The notes under the pieces were generated by a model, which saw only the letters and a list, made by a program, of their open reading frames with translations, searched no databases and was not told where the DNA came from. From positions 221,100,484 to 221,164,483 of the forward strand of contig CAXKWD010000001.1 in the NCBI GenBank assembly GCA_964059195.1: 64,000 bases of DNA, written 5' to 3'. Every line of letters starts with the position of its first letter. The first letter of the stretch is position 1. This document shows, piece by piece, positions 1 to 11,800 of the stretch. Position numbers and translations under genes: made by a program. Source of the stretch: Ectobius pallidus. Taxonomy: Eukaryota; Arthropoda; Insecta; Blattodea; Ectobiidae.

Positions 1-1004
1 ACCTGCATCCATACACAACTGTACTCGTCGCACCATATTCTGAGACGTTTTCCGAAGCGTATCCTCGTTAATGTTACTGATTTCATTCCTTATTGCTTCA
101 CGGAGTTCAGCAAGTGACCGCGGTCTATTCTTGTACACCCTGTCCTTAAGGTAGCCCCACAAGAAGAAATCTGGAGATGTCAGGTCTGGCGATCTGGGAG
201 GCCACAGATTGTTTGAGACAAGACGATCACCGAAGAAGCTGGCTATAAGTTTCATGGAATCACCAGACGTATGGCATGTTGCACATCTTGCTGGAAATAA
301 CCTTCTGTTAATTCGATGTCGTCCAGTTGTTCCACGAATGTATTGAAGATGCGACCATAAACCGCAGTGTTTACCTTGGTGTCGTAGAAAATGGGACCAA
401 CAATTCTGGTAGCTGACACCGCACACCAGACCCCAACCTTTTCCGGATGCAATGGAGCTTCGTGGATAATATTCGGGTTCTCAGCAGCCCAATACCTGCT
501 GTTTTGAGTGTTGATGTAGCCTGAGAGGTGAAACCATGCTTCATCTGTAAACCAGGTTATGGAGAGAATGTCTGGGGTTGCAATAAGAAGAGCCTGAAAC
601 CATTGGCAATAACGCATTCGCTTTTCCGCGTCTGGTTCTTTTAACTGATGCACTACATGCACTCTGTATGCTCGTAGGCCTGCTTTCTTTGCAGCTCTCT
701 GACATGTGCCATATGAGTAGCCTGTCTCCTGGCTCAACCGGCGCAATGATTTCTTTGGTGAGTTCACAAAACGTTCTCGAACATCATTAACACACTCTTG
801 ACTCATCACAAATCTTTTTTTCCCAGTTTCGCTGAGGAGAGAGCCAGTTGTCTCCAGCTTCCTCACCATGGATAAAATTGTTGCCCTTGTTGGAATATTG
901 CGCACATTGAATTGTCTTCTAAATGCCCGTTGAGTTTCAATCAATGACTTCGTACACCAATATGTTTTCACAAGAAAAACACGCTGCTGAATTGAGAACT
1001 GCAT
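1..1004 (-). pseudogene. mariner/IS630-like transposase with DUF4817-type N-terminus, frameshifted
   Basis: DDE-type transposase for cut-and-paste transposition. The best start is the Met at 1004, just before FSIQQRVFLVKTYW, the conserved beginning of the DUF4817-type helix-turn-helix region common in insect mariner-like elements. An upstream in-frame Met at 1076 adds 24 unrelated residues. The first catalytic Asp lies in ITWFTDEAWF (about 550-530) and the second in YFQQD (about 290). Immediately after this Asp the frame is lost by one base near 285. The frame then continues to position 1 with SPDLTSPDFFLWGYLKD, which carries the third acidic residue, and ends in a typical C-terminal helix region (AELREAIRNEI). 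Only one lesion was noticed, so this is a fairly young copy. The last few residues may lie beyond the window. Confidence 0.8.
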
Positions 1005-1226
1005 TTTCGTTCCTGACTGCAAAACTAGAGACTGAAAACTTATTACTAATAAACAACAATAGTCGTAAGGCAACAATGCATGGATGGTAGGAGTACAAAC
1101 ATTATTACCAATATCGATTCTCCCAAAGCCACTGAGATCATAAAACCAAATTTCAATCTTTTATTACTTTCCAGAGGGAAATTATAAGTCTTTAAAACTG
1201 TTCAGTTTTATATGGATCGCCCTGTA
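1..1226 (-). mobile_element. mariner/IS630-like DNA transposon, cut by window edge
   Basis: The end at about 1207-1226 reads, on the minus strand, TACAGGGCGATCCATATA, the usual look of a terminal inverted repeat of this group. The transposase reading frame starts about 220 bases inside it and runs toward position 1. The other end lies outside the window. The element is dead because of a frameshift in the transposase. Confidence 0.75.
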
Positions 1227-2739
1227 TAATTTTTCAAGGGAAGGAATGGTTTGTTTGGATTTTTACTGTCCGCGATACTTCCATGGTTAAACTATCAATA
1301 ATATTATAGCTGGTGCCCGTGGCTTCGCCTGCCATTATTAATTTTATTGACTCCAGGATTTTTAAGAAATTTACACTGGCAGTTTATTAAAAATGTTTGT
1401 GGTTCAGAGCTATGAAAATTGTAAGTAAAAATTAAATTAGAATATTTGTTCATTGTGTTCATTTCACTTAGGCCTTATATAATAAAGAAACAGTTTTCCT
1501 AATTTTGTACTCTTCGTGAAAGTTTAGACTTCGAGAGACGAACATCGCCGAGTATACCTGATGTCTCACGAAATGAGGGAGCGAGTGAGCTTGCTATTTA
1601 GGGCCGTTGAATTGTATAAGAGTAGATGATGTTTGTGGATCAATAAAGTGAATATTAATTTGAATATTTAGTGTTTTATTATTCTTTGCTGTTAATAGAA
1701 GCATAGTAAGCTTTGTCATTAGGCAGTCTTGTAAGCAAGAAAGCATATAAAATAAATAAATAAATAATATATTACAATATTATTATATCATTATTATATT
1801 TCAAACAATCTTACCTTGGATTGGGTCAGGGTGCATCCTCTCTTAGGATCAAAGTCGAACTTGAAGGATGGTCAGGCTTCTCCCATATCTCAAAGGCACA
1901 CGATAAATGAATTATTAGAACAATATTGAAATAATGAGGATCCGAATAAAACGCGAACGCTCGGCGAAAACCTACCCTGCTTTTGCCTTTATCCACCATG
2001 AATTTTACATACAGGGATAAAATGGCAGCTTCTTGAGTAAGGACTCAACATGTAAGAATCAAGTTATATTAATTTGTATTTTCAATATGTGACGATTTCC
2101 CTGAGTTTTGTAACTTTTTATCTTATTCCTTGACCATGAAATTTTTCGGGATAAACTAGAATGCAATTTTTAAAAGTGAATATTTTCATTTATGAACACT
2201 TCATTTCAACCAACCCCCAAATGCCGTTTCCAATGCGCGCGCCACGGTATGTGCTGCCATCATGTGGAAATTTTTGTAATTAGATTGTTCCTTTAACCAG
2301 TCTTGTGCACATGACGCATGCGTAAATACTCAATTACCCTGCGCGAATTGACAAAGTATGCTTGCGCAGTGGCATGTGACAGTTCATGACGTGGTTCAAG
2401 GAACAAAATGGCGTATTTAAAAAATGAAAGACGGGAATGCGTCTGTGATGTGTTGAAGCATTTCGAACAGGACCAAAATTGTCGAGAAGAACAGAATAAC
2501 ATTATATAACTTCTGATTTCGAAACTTGTGTCAAATTTTTGTCTCTTGGTAGCTTGACAATCAAGTAAGACTTATAAGAAATACGTTTGGATTTGTTTCA
2601 AGAATCCAACAATACACAGGTTGTATTATAATAGCTTCATCATGATGATTTTCAGTTCATTCAATAGAGCCGGTAGCCAATACCGGCTGAACTACTTTAT
2701 TTTTAAATACGGATTTATTTTTTATTTCAGTTTTCGGAA
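1227..2739. other. upstream region of the Maf gene with repeat debris
   Basis: No protein gene is recognisable. The stretch 1308-1340 (GTGCCCGTGGCTTCGCCTGC) matches, in reverse, the end of the repeat at 27345-28155, so part of this region is an old copy of that family. An AAAT simple repeat lies at about 1748-1770. A GC-rich patch with CpGs at 2218-2400 could be promoter sequence. The run TTTTTTATTTCAG ending at 2730 is a good splice acceptor just before the first coding exon, so a non-coding 5' exon may lie upstream; the donor-like CAA|GTAAGA near 2564 is a candidate. Confidence 0.4.
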
Positions 2740-2829
2740 ATGTTAGAACCAGTGATGCATATTCTGCGTTCGAAAAGAATCGTTCTAGCAAGTGGTTCTC
2801 CAAGGAGAGAAGAAATTTTGAAAGGAGTT
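2740..2829 (+). CDS. Maf gene, coding exon 1
   Basis: Encodes 30 residues holding the SGSPRR loop. The ATG at 2740 follows a polypyrimidine tract and AG at 2730, suggesting that the exon begins at 2731 with nine bases of leader. The donor is GTT|GTAAGT after codon 30 (phase 0). Confidence 0.9.
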
Positions 2830-5800
2830 GTAAGTACAAAGATATGTCCAGAGGGGAAAGAATCTTGGTATACCCGAATCGGTAATCTGTATACTTCTAT
2901 TAAGCTCTATCCACAATGCGCAGTCGGCAGTTGTTAGTCAGTAGTCGGCAGTTTGCTGTTGCAATCGGCCGCTTGGGAGCAGCACTCGAGTCGTCTACAA
3001 TATGCTGTCGACATTGAGGTTAGGGAAACATTTTACAGAATAAAAAAGGTGGAGGAATCGCTAACACATCTTGCTTTCTCGTAGTATGCTAATCTGTGTA
3101 TTTGCACTAGTAAATAATTTTCATTCGCGTAATATGTTACTTGCAGTCGTTCAGTTCGTAGTCAGAGATGAATTTCTCGTCTGCCGACTACTGTCTACCA
3201 ACTGACGATTGTCTGCTGTCGTCTGCAACTGCACATTGTGAATGGCGCCCATTGATCACCACACGTTATACTTCGACTACAAACTACCGTCTACCGACTA
3301 ACAACTGCCGACTGTGCATTGTGGATAGAGCTTTAGACTGGCTAGATTCTCGCCTGCACAAATGTGCTAGGTTTATGTAACCTATATGAATCATGAATCA
3401 TAGCCTCAAGTCTTACCTATAGGCCTATGAATCATGATTTGAATTATTAATTGGCTTTTGTGGTATGGCTTGTACAGTTTTCTATAACTGTACATTTATG
3501 CAGAATTCAGATAGACCTGAATATGCTTACCGTATGGAAATTGTCATGAAAACGGGAATTCAGGTCGATCTGAGTCTCAAGGTTTGAACCCCCCTACGGG
3601 AATTGTGGAAGGAAGTGCAAGGTTCCCGCCCAGAGGATAATTGGGTTCCCAGGAGGATCAAGTTTAATTGGTTTCTCTTAGATATAATTTGAAACTGGTC
3701 GTTGTTCTTTTTATCTTTTCAAAGTTTCCATTAAAAGAAAAATATGATACATGAAATTTTATAATACAAATTACAGATAAATTTCAGGTACAATTTTTAT
3801 TTACATTAATTAAAATTCATATTTTAATATGATTATTCACACTAAAATCAATTATCCCTTTTTTAAAATCATATAATGCAATTTGATTAATCCCAAGCTT
3901 GAAATATTAAAACATGAGCCAGAAGGGCCTCAAATATAAATAAATTTATTTAAGTAGACAATTTCTTGAATTTCATTTTATTATAACAAAATAGACATGT
4001 CCTGAAAAGAAAAATTTCATTAGTTAGAGGTAAGACCCGAAATACTATGTTTGGAGTAAACTTACCTCTTTGCCCCAAAACATAGGTCCTTCCCAAATGG
4101 CAAGAGGTAGTCAAGTTAACTATTACTTTGAAACAGCATGAAAATTAACTAGTTCATATACAATAAAACTTTAAGTTAAAAGGTAGCAAAACGCGGCAAG
4201 AATGTTTGAGACGAAGCCTAGCCCAAAGCGTGCAAAAGGGACTCAAGGAACAGACGCCATGTTACAGCCTGGCGGGAAAAGAACATAAAAAAACTCATTG
4301 CAAGAAAACCTACATCAAGCCAAAAAGAAAGAAAGAAAGAATTACTAAAACTACCTAAAAGACAGACTGGAAGAAAAGAAAAGACAAGGAAATAACTAAT
4401 ACTCGAAATAAGGAAGAATTAAGCACAGCGGGAAAGCGTCCCCCACGCTATATAAGTTTTTCCATTTTGGAAAGAAACTACGTTAAGGCCGACTCCACAA
4501 ACATTTCTGCCAGCGTGAAATCACCTAACAACAAAATTATAACATGTAAGATAGCTTTACTCTCCCAAAAGACAAAACTACACTGATTTGTTCTTTCAAG
4601 GGCTTAATGCCCCGACTAACCGGAAATCACGAAAGCAAATAGCCGGGAAACAAAATAATACACTGTACCGCCAGATAGCGCCTAAACACGCAGAACAAAC
4701 AGATGAAGGTAAGGAAACTGCCACATCTCGCTGCTAGTCGGCGCCACTGTACGTAAACAAACAAAATGGCCGACTTTAAGTAAAAACAGTTGAGACGGCA
4801 ATAATGCCGGCTCAGGTTGGTACATCTTAAAAGTAGCATTGGCTCGAATTAAGATCGTTTGCAACGCTATGAAAACACTACCATGTATTCAGTTCGATCT
4901 CAGTACACTAAGCATATGTTTCATAAGTCCTCAATGTCCTTGCTGTATTCTCGTGTAGGGTGAAAAAGGTTTCATTGGTCATGGAATGTGGGGCTAGCAC
5001 ACTCTGTGGATTCTCTCGGAAACTTTTTCAATATTTTCAGTATCAAAAAATTTGCATAAAAACAGGATCGTATTGGAATGGGTTGTATTCAGATCAATCT
5101 GATTTCTACATAAAAACATAGTAATTATACCGGCAAATAGGCTAATTTATTTACTTCGTTTTCATGGAGAATTCAAATCAATCCAAATACGATCCCATTC
5201 TGAAATGTTCCCTGTTTTCATGCAACTTTCGATACAGTAATGAAATAGTATATTGCGACACAAGGGCGGAAAGGCACGTTTACGGGTCGAGGAAACAGAT
5301 TGAAAACCCGAGGCGCAGCCGAGGGTGTTAAAGTTTTTGAGACCCGTAAATGCCTTTATGGTCCGTGTGTTGCATGCTATTTTTTGCACGACGGTTACTT
5401 ATATCAATTTAATTATATTAATTGTGATATTACCTGAAAATATTATGTAAATACAGACTTGAAGAATGGTGCTTATTTCAGAAAGGGATTCGCATTTGTT
5501 ATTGTTTATGGCAACCGAATATTTATAAAGCGGGGAGGCCTTGGTCATTTCTGCTCGCAAATAAGCATTTGCTGGCGGTAAAGTAACTTTCCGCCCGTCG
5601 CCCCTAGCAACAATTCACTTCCCGCCCGTCGCCCCTAGCAACAAGATTGCGTGTGGTAATGTCAAGTTACGAGCCATGTAAACAACTTTCGTAAGAAACA
5701 CTTACTAGCTAAGGAGTGCAAAAACATGTTTTCAAGAGAAGCAGCAGGATGCACTAGCCTCATATCCAATGACCAATGAAACTTTTCGTGCGAATACATG

Positions 5801-8800
5801 AGGACCAATGAAACGTCCACTTAGTTTACTGAGATCAGCTTGAATATGATAGTGTTTTCTTGGCATTAAATACAATCTCAATCCAATCTGATCCCATTTT
5901 TATAGGTGCATTGACCTTGAGACTCAAATTGATCCGAATCCCTGTCTCCAACAATTCAACACGATACAGAGAGCCGAAGATCCTGGTTAAAATCCCGGCC
6001 ATGGCATTGAATTTTTAGTCTGACATCACCCTTCTATCTTAGTCTATACCTGGGCCGTCGTAAGGTTGCACTTTCCATTCTACAAGTTAAGTTGCCAGTA
6101 TCAAAGATTGACAAATGAACTACTCGACTTCGTTGCGTACTGACAAGGAGGTGCCGATCGGCATTATTCGGCTATATTCGGCCTTGAACATTCGAAACTA
6201 TGTCTAATCCCTCAATTATCATTTTTCAGTTCTTCCTTTATGTAATGTAATATTATTCCGTACCCATAGTTTCACCAAAAAAAACCGTATCGTTCCTTTA
6301 CACAAAGATTTATCCTGTTATGTGTGGAACATCGTGCACCATCACATGATAAATATTCACTTTATTGCTTCGTGGTATCATAGCTCAGTGGTTATGGTGC
6401 TGGATAGTAATGCAGAAAGTTAGGGTTCGATCCTAGGCAGGGTACTATTTTTTTTCATACTATTTTCAAACGCAAATACAGTTTATGATTTTTAATTTTT
6501 AAAATTAGCTGTCTTATATTTTGTTGTATAATATAATTTGTAGCGTATAAAACCCTATTATCAGTAGTCGTCAAAAGTCGTGGTGATATGCAGAAGACCT
6601 CGCGCATAACCACGCCATGTTTCTTGAAAGTTCACAATGAGCTGTTTTATGGATACCCGTGTTCAAGGAGTTTGTTCTATTAATAATTAATTAAAGCAAT
6701 TAATTATCAACACACGGTATCAAACTCACAATGAGAGGAGCACAGAATTTTTGCTAGAAGTACTGAAGAGAAGAATTATTAATTGCAACCTATAAACGGC
6801 ATCCCTATATATAGGCCCTGATTTATAAATTGGCAGATTAAGCATTTGCCCAGGGCGGCAAACCTAAAAAGGGTGGAACAGTTTTAGGGGAAAGGTGTTA
6901 TATAAAAAAAACTTTTATTACATAACAACATTGTGTTCCTGAAAATAACTCATGGCAATTTCGTCAAGACGAATATGGTGTCTAAACAATAGTGTACGAT
7001 ACACGTGAAAAAATTATTTTATTTTGCTCGTAGGATTGCTGCATTCGCTCTTAAGGGCTCGTTTCGCAAACATAGCAAACTCGCAATTAAAAATCTCGTT
7101 TTAACATTTGGATCATTAATTATTTTGTTCTAAAATATTTGTTTTAATATATGGTACCTGTAATACATATGTTTTATAAACATATCTTAATTTAAATTAG
7201 CATATGTTTTATAATTACCAAATAACCTAGTCTATATTAAATATTTTTGAAAGTTTCAAAGATCGATTATATTACATAATATTGTCAGAGGTTTTAGGTA
7301 ATTGTTTTGCAAATGAAACTGCAATAGCAATCATGCATTTTTCTCCAAAACATAATTACTTTTATTTTTTAATAAATGTTGTGAAGCCTGGGATTACTTG
7401 CAATAATAAAACGCTATCGGGATGCTATTGGTTTATACTTCGGTAAAACTCAAACTTAACACTAAAACAGTGACTTGGGGTAGGTGGTAAAAGTAAAAAA
7501 TTAAACGGGCTATTAACAAAGTTTTGCCCAAGGTGCAAAGTACGTGAAATCTGGATCTGCATTTATAGATTTGACAAAAAGTATAAGGCAGGTAATTTTA
7601 AAAATTAAAAATTAAACACTGCATTTAAATCTTAAAAATATAGTGAATAAATAAAATAAAAAATTACAGCATAGGGTGGGATTTGAACCTAGGACCCCTA
7701 GCTCCACGATCTAGCATCTTAACCATTACACCACTTATAACTTTGTCAAGGAACGAGAATAATAGGGATGTAAAGCATTATGCTTTCTCCGATACCATTA
7801 GCCTTTGTATATGAACAATATGAGTTTTTATTAATAGTGTATTTGTGTTTGTATTTGTATAAATACTATTAATACTGAGACGCAATACATTAATTACGGA
7901 AAAATGAGATAGAATCCCCTAATTCAAGCATGCAATGTTCGAAGCCGAATGGCTTCTGTCTGTCAGTGAATAGAATTGCAGTGCAGCCAACGTAAATATG
8001 CATATAGTTGAAACTGGAAAGTGCAATGTTACAGCGGCCCAGGTATATATATACGGCCAGTGTGAAAGATTTATCATTCTACTGATAATATATATAAAGA
8101 GAGAAGTTCGCACAATGTGCATACACAGTGAGTCTCAGTCAGATTGAATCCGCCGTGCCGTGCGTTGGGTTTCCACCAGCTGACGCTCCTATCCCCAGGA
8201 ACTGCCCGGCAGTTGACTGACTTGTCCGTGCATGACAATGAAAATAAATGAAATAAGTTTGAAAATAACGAAAATAGGCACCCACCTTATTACGGGAGAT
8301 GCTGGAAGTGTCCTCCTCCTACATCCACACATTTTTGTCATCGTGATAGGAAATTCCGATTAATACGCATTAATTGTTCTTGGGTCAATCCATACGAAGT
8401 CAGCCAATTATGAATTTTCTGGTTGCCTGACCATTTTTAAAAAAATTCATTTTTTGTCACATATGACCCCTATATACCAATAGTACAAAACCACAAATAT
8501 TTTATTTTTACTCGGTTCCGTTTAGAAATGGCGGCCATCTTTCAATCATGGCGGACAGCTATTTTTGCATTTGTAGGTGTTTATGCAAATGCAAATATCT
8601 CTGGACTGGGAAGTGATAGAGCCTTGAGGAAAAAACCATTATTCTCAGCAGAGTCTGGGCTACATTTCTGGTCAAATGCATTGGTTAGCTTATTTCACTT
8701 TTAAATGGTGAAAAAGGGGGCTAATTCTGAACAAAACTTTTGCAAAATTATGACTTTTCAGGGTGTCACTATCTTACCCTGGAAAGAAATCTCTGGTGTC

Positions 8801-11800
8801 AGTTTTTTGTAGGAGGTACATATGTACCAGTACTTTCCTGGAAAAAAATACAAAGCCACACATTTGTTTGCTTCTATTATTTAGGACTCTCAGAAAATGA
8901 AGATTTTTCCAAATTTGGCCAATTTTAGGCCTAAATATCTCTGGTTGGAAAAATAGGAAAAATCTAATTTTGGGCTCAATTCAATGACTATACGACACTA
9001 ACCTACTGTGAAAATTTCAAGTTTGAGACTCAAGCCAGAATGGAGTTATGTATCAAACAAACTCCTTAAATAATGAGGCTTTGTGTGAACCATATACAGG
9101 GTTGTTATGAAAAAAGCCGGCCTGATTTTAACCGGCCGGTTTTAACCGGTTTTATCCACTTGAAAAAAGCCAGGCAATTTTATCCGGATAAAATCAAATT
9201 GAATAAAAATAATGGAAGTTTCTTTCATGTTTTTATTTCCAAACATCATAAATTTAAGTTACAAGCTCAGAACCTGTAGTAGGCCTACTTAGGACTACTG
9301 AGTGCAAATGCAGAGCTACCAGTTTTATCCACTTGAAAAAAGCCAGGCCGGATAAAATCAAATTGAATAAAAATAATTCAAGTTTCTTTCATGTTTTTAT
9401 TTCCAAACATCACAAATTTAAAAGTTACAAGCTCAGAACCTGTAGTAGGCCTAAGTGGCCTACTTAGGCCTACTGAGTGCAAATGAAGAGCTACCAGTTT
9501 TATCCACTTGAAAAAGCCAGGCCGGATAAAATCAAATTGAATAAAAATAATTGAAGTTTCTTACATGCTTTTATATCCAAACATCACAAATTTAAAAGTT
9601 ACAAGCACAGAACCTGTAGTAGGCCTACTTAGGCCTACTGAGTGCAAATGCAGAGCTACCAGTTTTATCCACTTGAAAAAAGCCAGGCCGGATAAATTCA
9701 AATTGAATAAAAATAATTGAAGTTCCTTTCATGTTTTTATTTCCAAAGATCACAAATTTAAAAGTTACAAGCTCAGAACCTGTAGTAGGCCTCAGTTTTA
9801 TCCACTTGAAAAAAGCCAGACATTTTATCCGGCTAAAATCAAATTGAATAAAAATAATTGAAGTTCCTTTCTTGTTTTTATTTCCAAACATCACAAATTT
9901 AAAACTTACAAGCTCAGAACCTGTAGTAGGCCTACTTAGGCCTACTGAGTGCAAATACAGAGCTACCAGTTTTATCCACTTGAAAAAAGCCAGGCATTTT
10001 ATCCGGCTAAAATCAAATTGAATAAAAACAATTGAAGTTCCTTTCATGTTTTTATTTCCAAAGATCACAAATTTAAAAGTTACAAGCTCAGAACCTGTAG
10101 TAGGCCTCAGTTTTATCCACTTGAAAAAAGCCAGACATTTTATCCGGCTAAAATGAAATTGAATAAAAATAATTGAAGTTCCTTTCTTGTTTTTATTTCC
10201 AAACATCACAAATTTAAAAGTTACAAGCTCAGAACCTGTAGTAGGCCAACTTAGGCCTACTGAGTGCAAATGCAGAGCTACCAGTTTTATCCACTTGAAA
10301 AATGCCAGGCATTTTATCTGGATAAAATCAAATTGAGTAAAAATAATTGAAGTTTCTTTCATGTTCTTATTTCCAAACATCACAAATTTAAAAGATACAA
10401 GCTCAGAAACCTAAAATTGTATTTAGTGTAATTTAATACAGTGAGTCTCATGCAAGAGTTGGCCAATGACATGGGTTTCTGCGTCGTGGCGGGCACAGCA
10501 AATAAAGCCGCGATCGGTGTAATGATTCAGGTTCTCACATTTACAGTTAAAATTACAATGAAAATAACCACGTACCTCATCACAAGAGATGTTAAAAATG
10601 TTCTCCTCTTGCATCCACACAATACTGGCACCATTTTAGGAAATTTTCTTTTACGCACATAAGTTCAGCTTCCGAAATAGAGTTAATTTTTCTTGTGATA
10701 TTGTCTTCAAGTTCTTCTAATGTATGGGAAGTTGACCTATACACTTTATTTTTGAAGTTTCCCCATAAATAATAGTCACATGCTGTTAGAAGAACTTAAA
10801 AACAATATCACAAGAGAAATTAACTCTGTCTCGGAAGCTGAAATTATGCGTGTTAAAGAAAATTTCCTGAAAAGGTGCCAGTATTGTGTGGATGCAAGAG
10901 AAGAACATTTCCAGCAGCTCTTGTGATGAGGTATGTGGTTATTTTCATTGTAATTTTAACTGTAAATATGAGAACCTGAATCATTACACCATTCGCGGCT
11001 TTTTTTTTGCGTAGATATTTCACCCGATCGCTCGGGAGTTGGAGCTGTGCCCACCGCTTTGCAGAATCCCACGTCATTGGCCAACTCTTGCGTGGGACTC
11101 ACTGTACCACTTCACTGTGTAATTCCCAGCAATAGTTAATTACCGTATTTACTCCAATATAATGCACCCTCGAATTTAATGCACACCCTGATTTTGAAAC
11201 TTAAAATCATAAAAAAAGAGTTTGTTAGCGAATGTAATGCACATCAATAGGATATTTTATTTGGAATTTTGTCTATGTATTTATAGAATAATGAACCAAC
11301 ACATAAACATTTACAGTTAACTGTCAGTTTTAGGCCTACAAGTAGACCTATAGGCATGGCTCATCAATATTCACTAATGTGTTCATCACTGGAATCCTCG
11401 GAGGTGCTTATTTTTATTGCTAAATGGACAAACAAAATGTTAAATGCATGTTTCACAATAAAAGCTGATACCACTCTTAAATGAATTTAAAATCGACAAT
11501 GCACAATATTCCACATTTGCACTATAGAACTGACAAAAACTATTTTTTCATTATGTTTCAGAAATTAAATTTCATATGGTGTAGGCTAACGTTAAAATGA
11601 ACGAAGTCGAGAATTATAGCAGTGCCTTGTTATGTAGATCAATATTACCTCCGACCTACGAAACGGATTTGTACTAGAATTTAACGTGCACCTCAGTATT
11701 GAAATCTACAAATGGACAAAAATAGGGCACGTTATATTCAAGTAAATATGGTAAATTCACCATTCATCATAAGACTTGCATATTTGCTTTATTCTGCCTG

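Noticed and set aside
2293..2502. 69-aa minus-strand frame upstream of the Maf gene
   Set aside because: No recognisable domain and no repeat in the window; more likely promoter or 5' non-coding DNA of the gene.
3168..3380. 70-aa plus-strand frame
   Set aside because: It falls on the right arm of the MITE 2903-3332 and is made of its short repeats.
8740..8928. 62-aa frame repeated at 15933-16121 on the other strand
   Set aside because: Both copies lie in the long terminal inverted repeats, so their similarity comes from the DNA repeat and not from selection on a protein.
9625..10383. 252-aa open frame on the minus strand
   Set aside because: It is a translation of the minisatellite; the peptide is the same 40-60 residues repeated, with no codon-level conservation beyond the DNA repeat.
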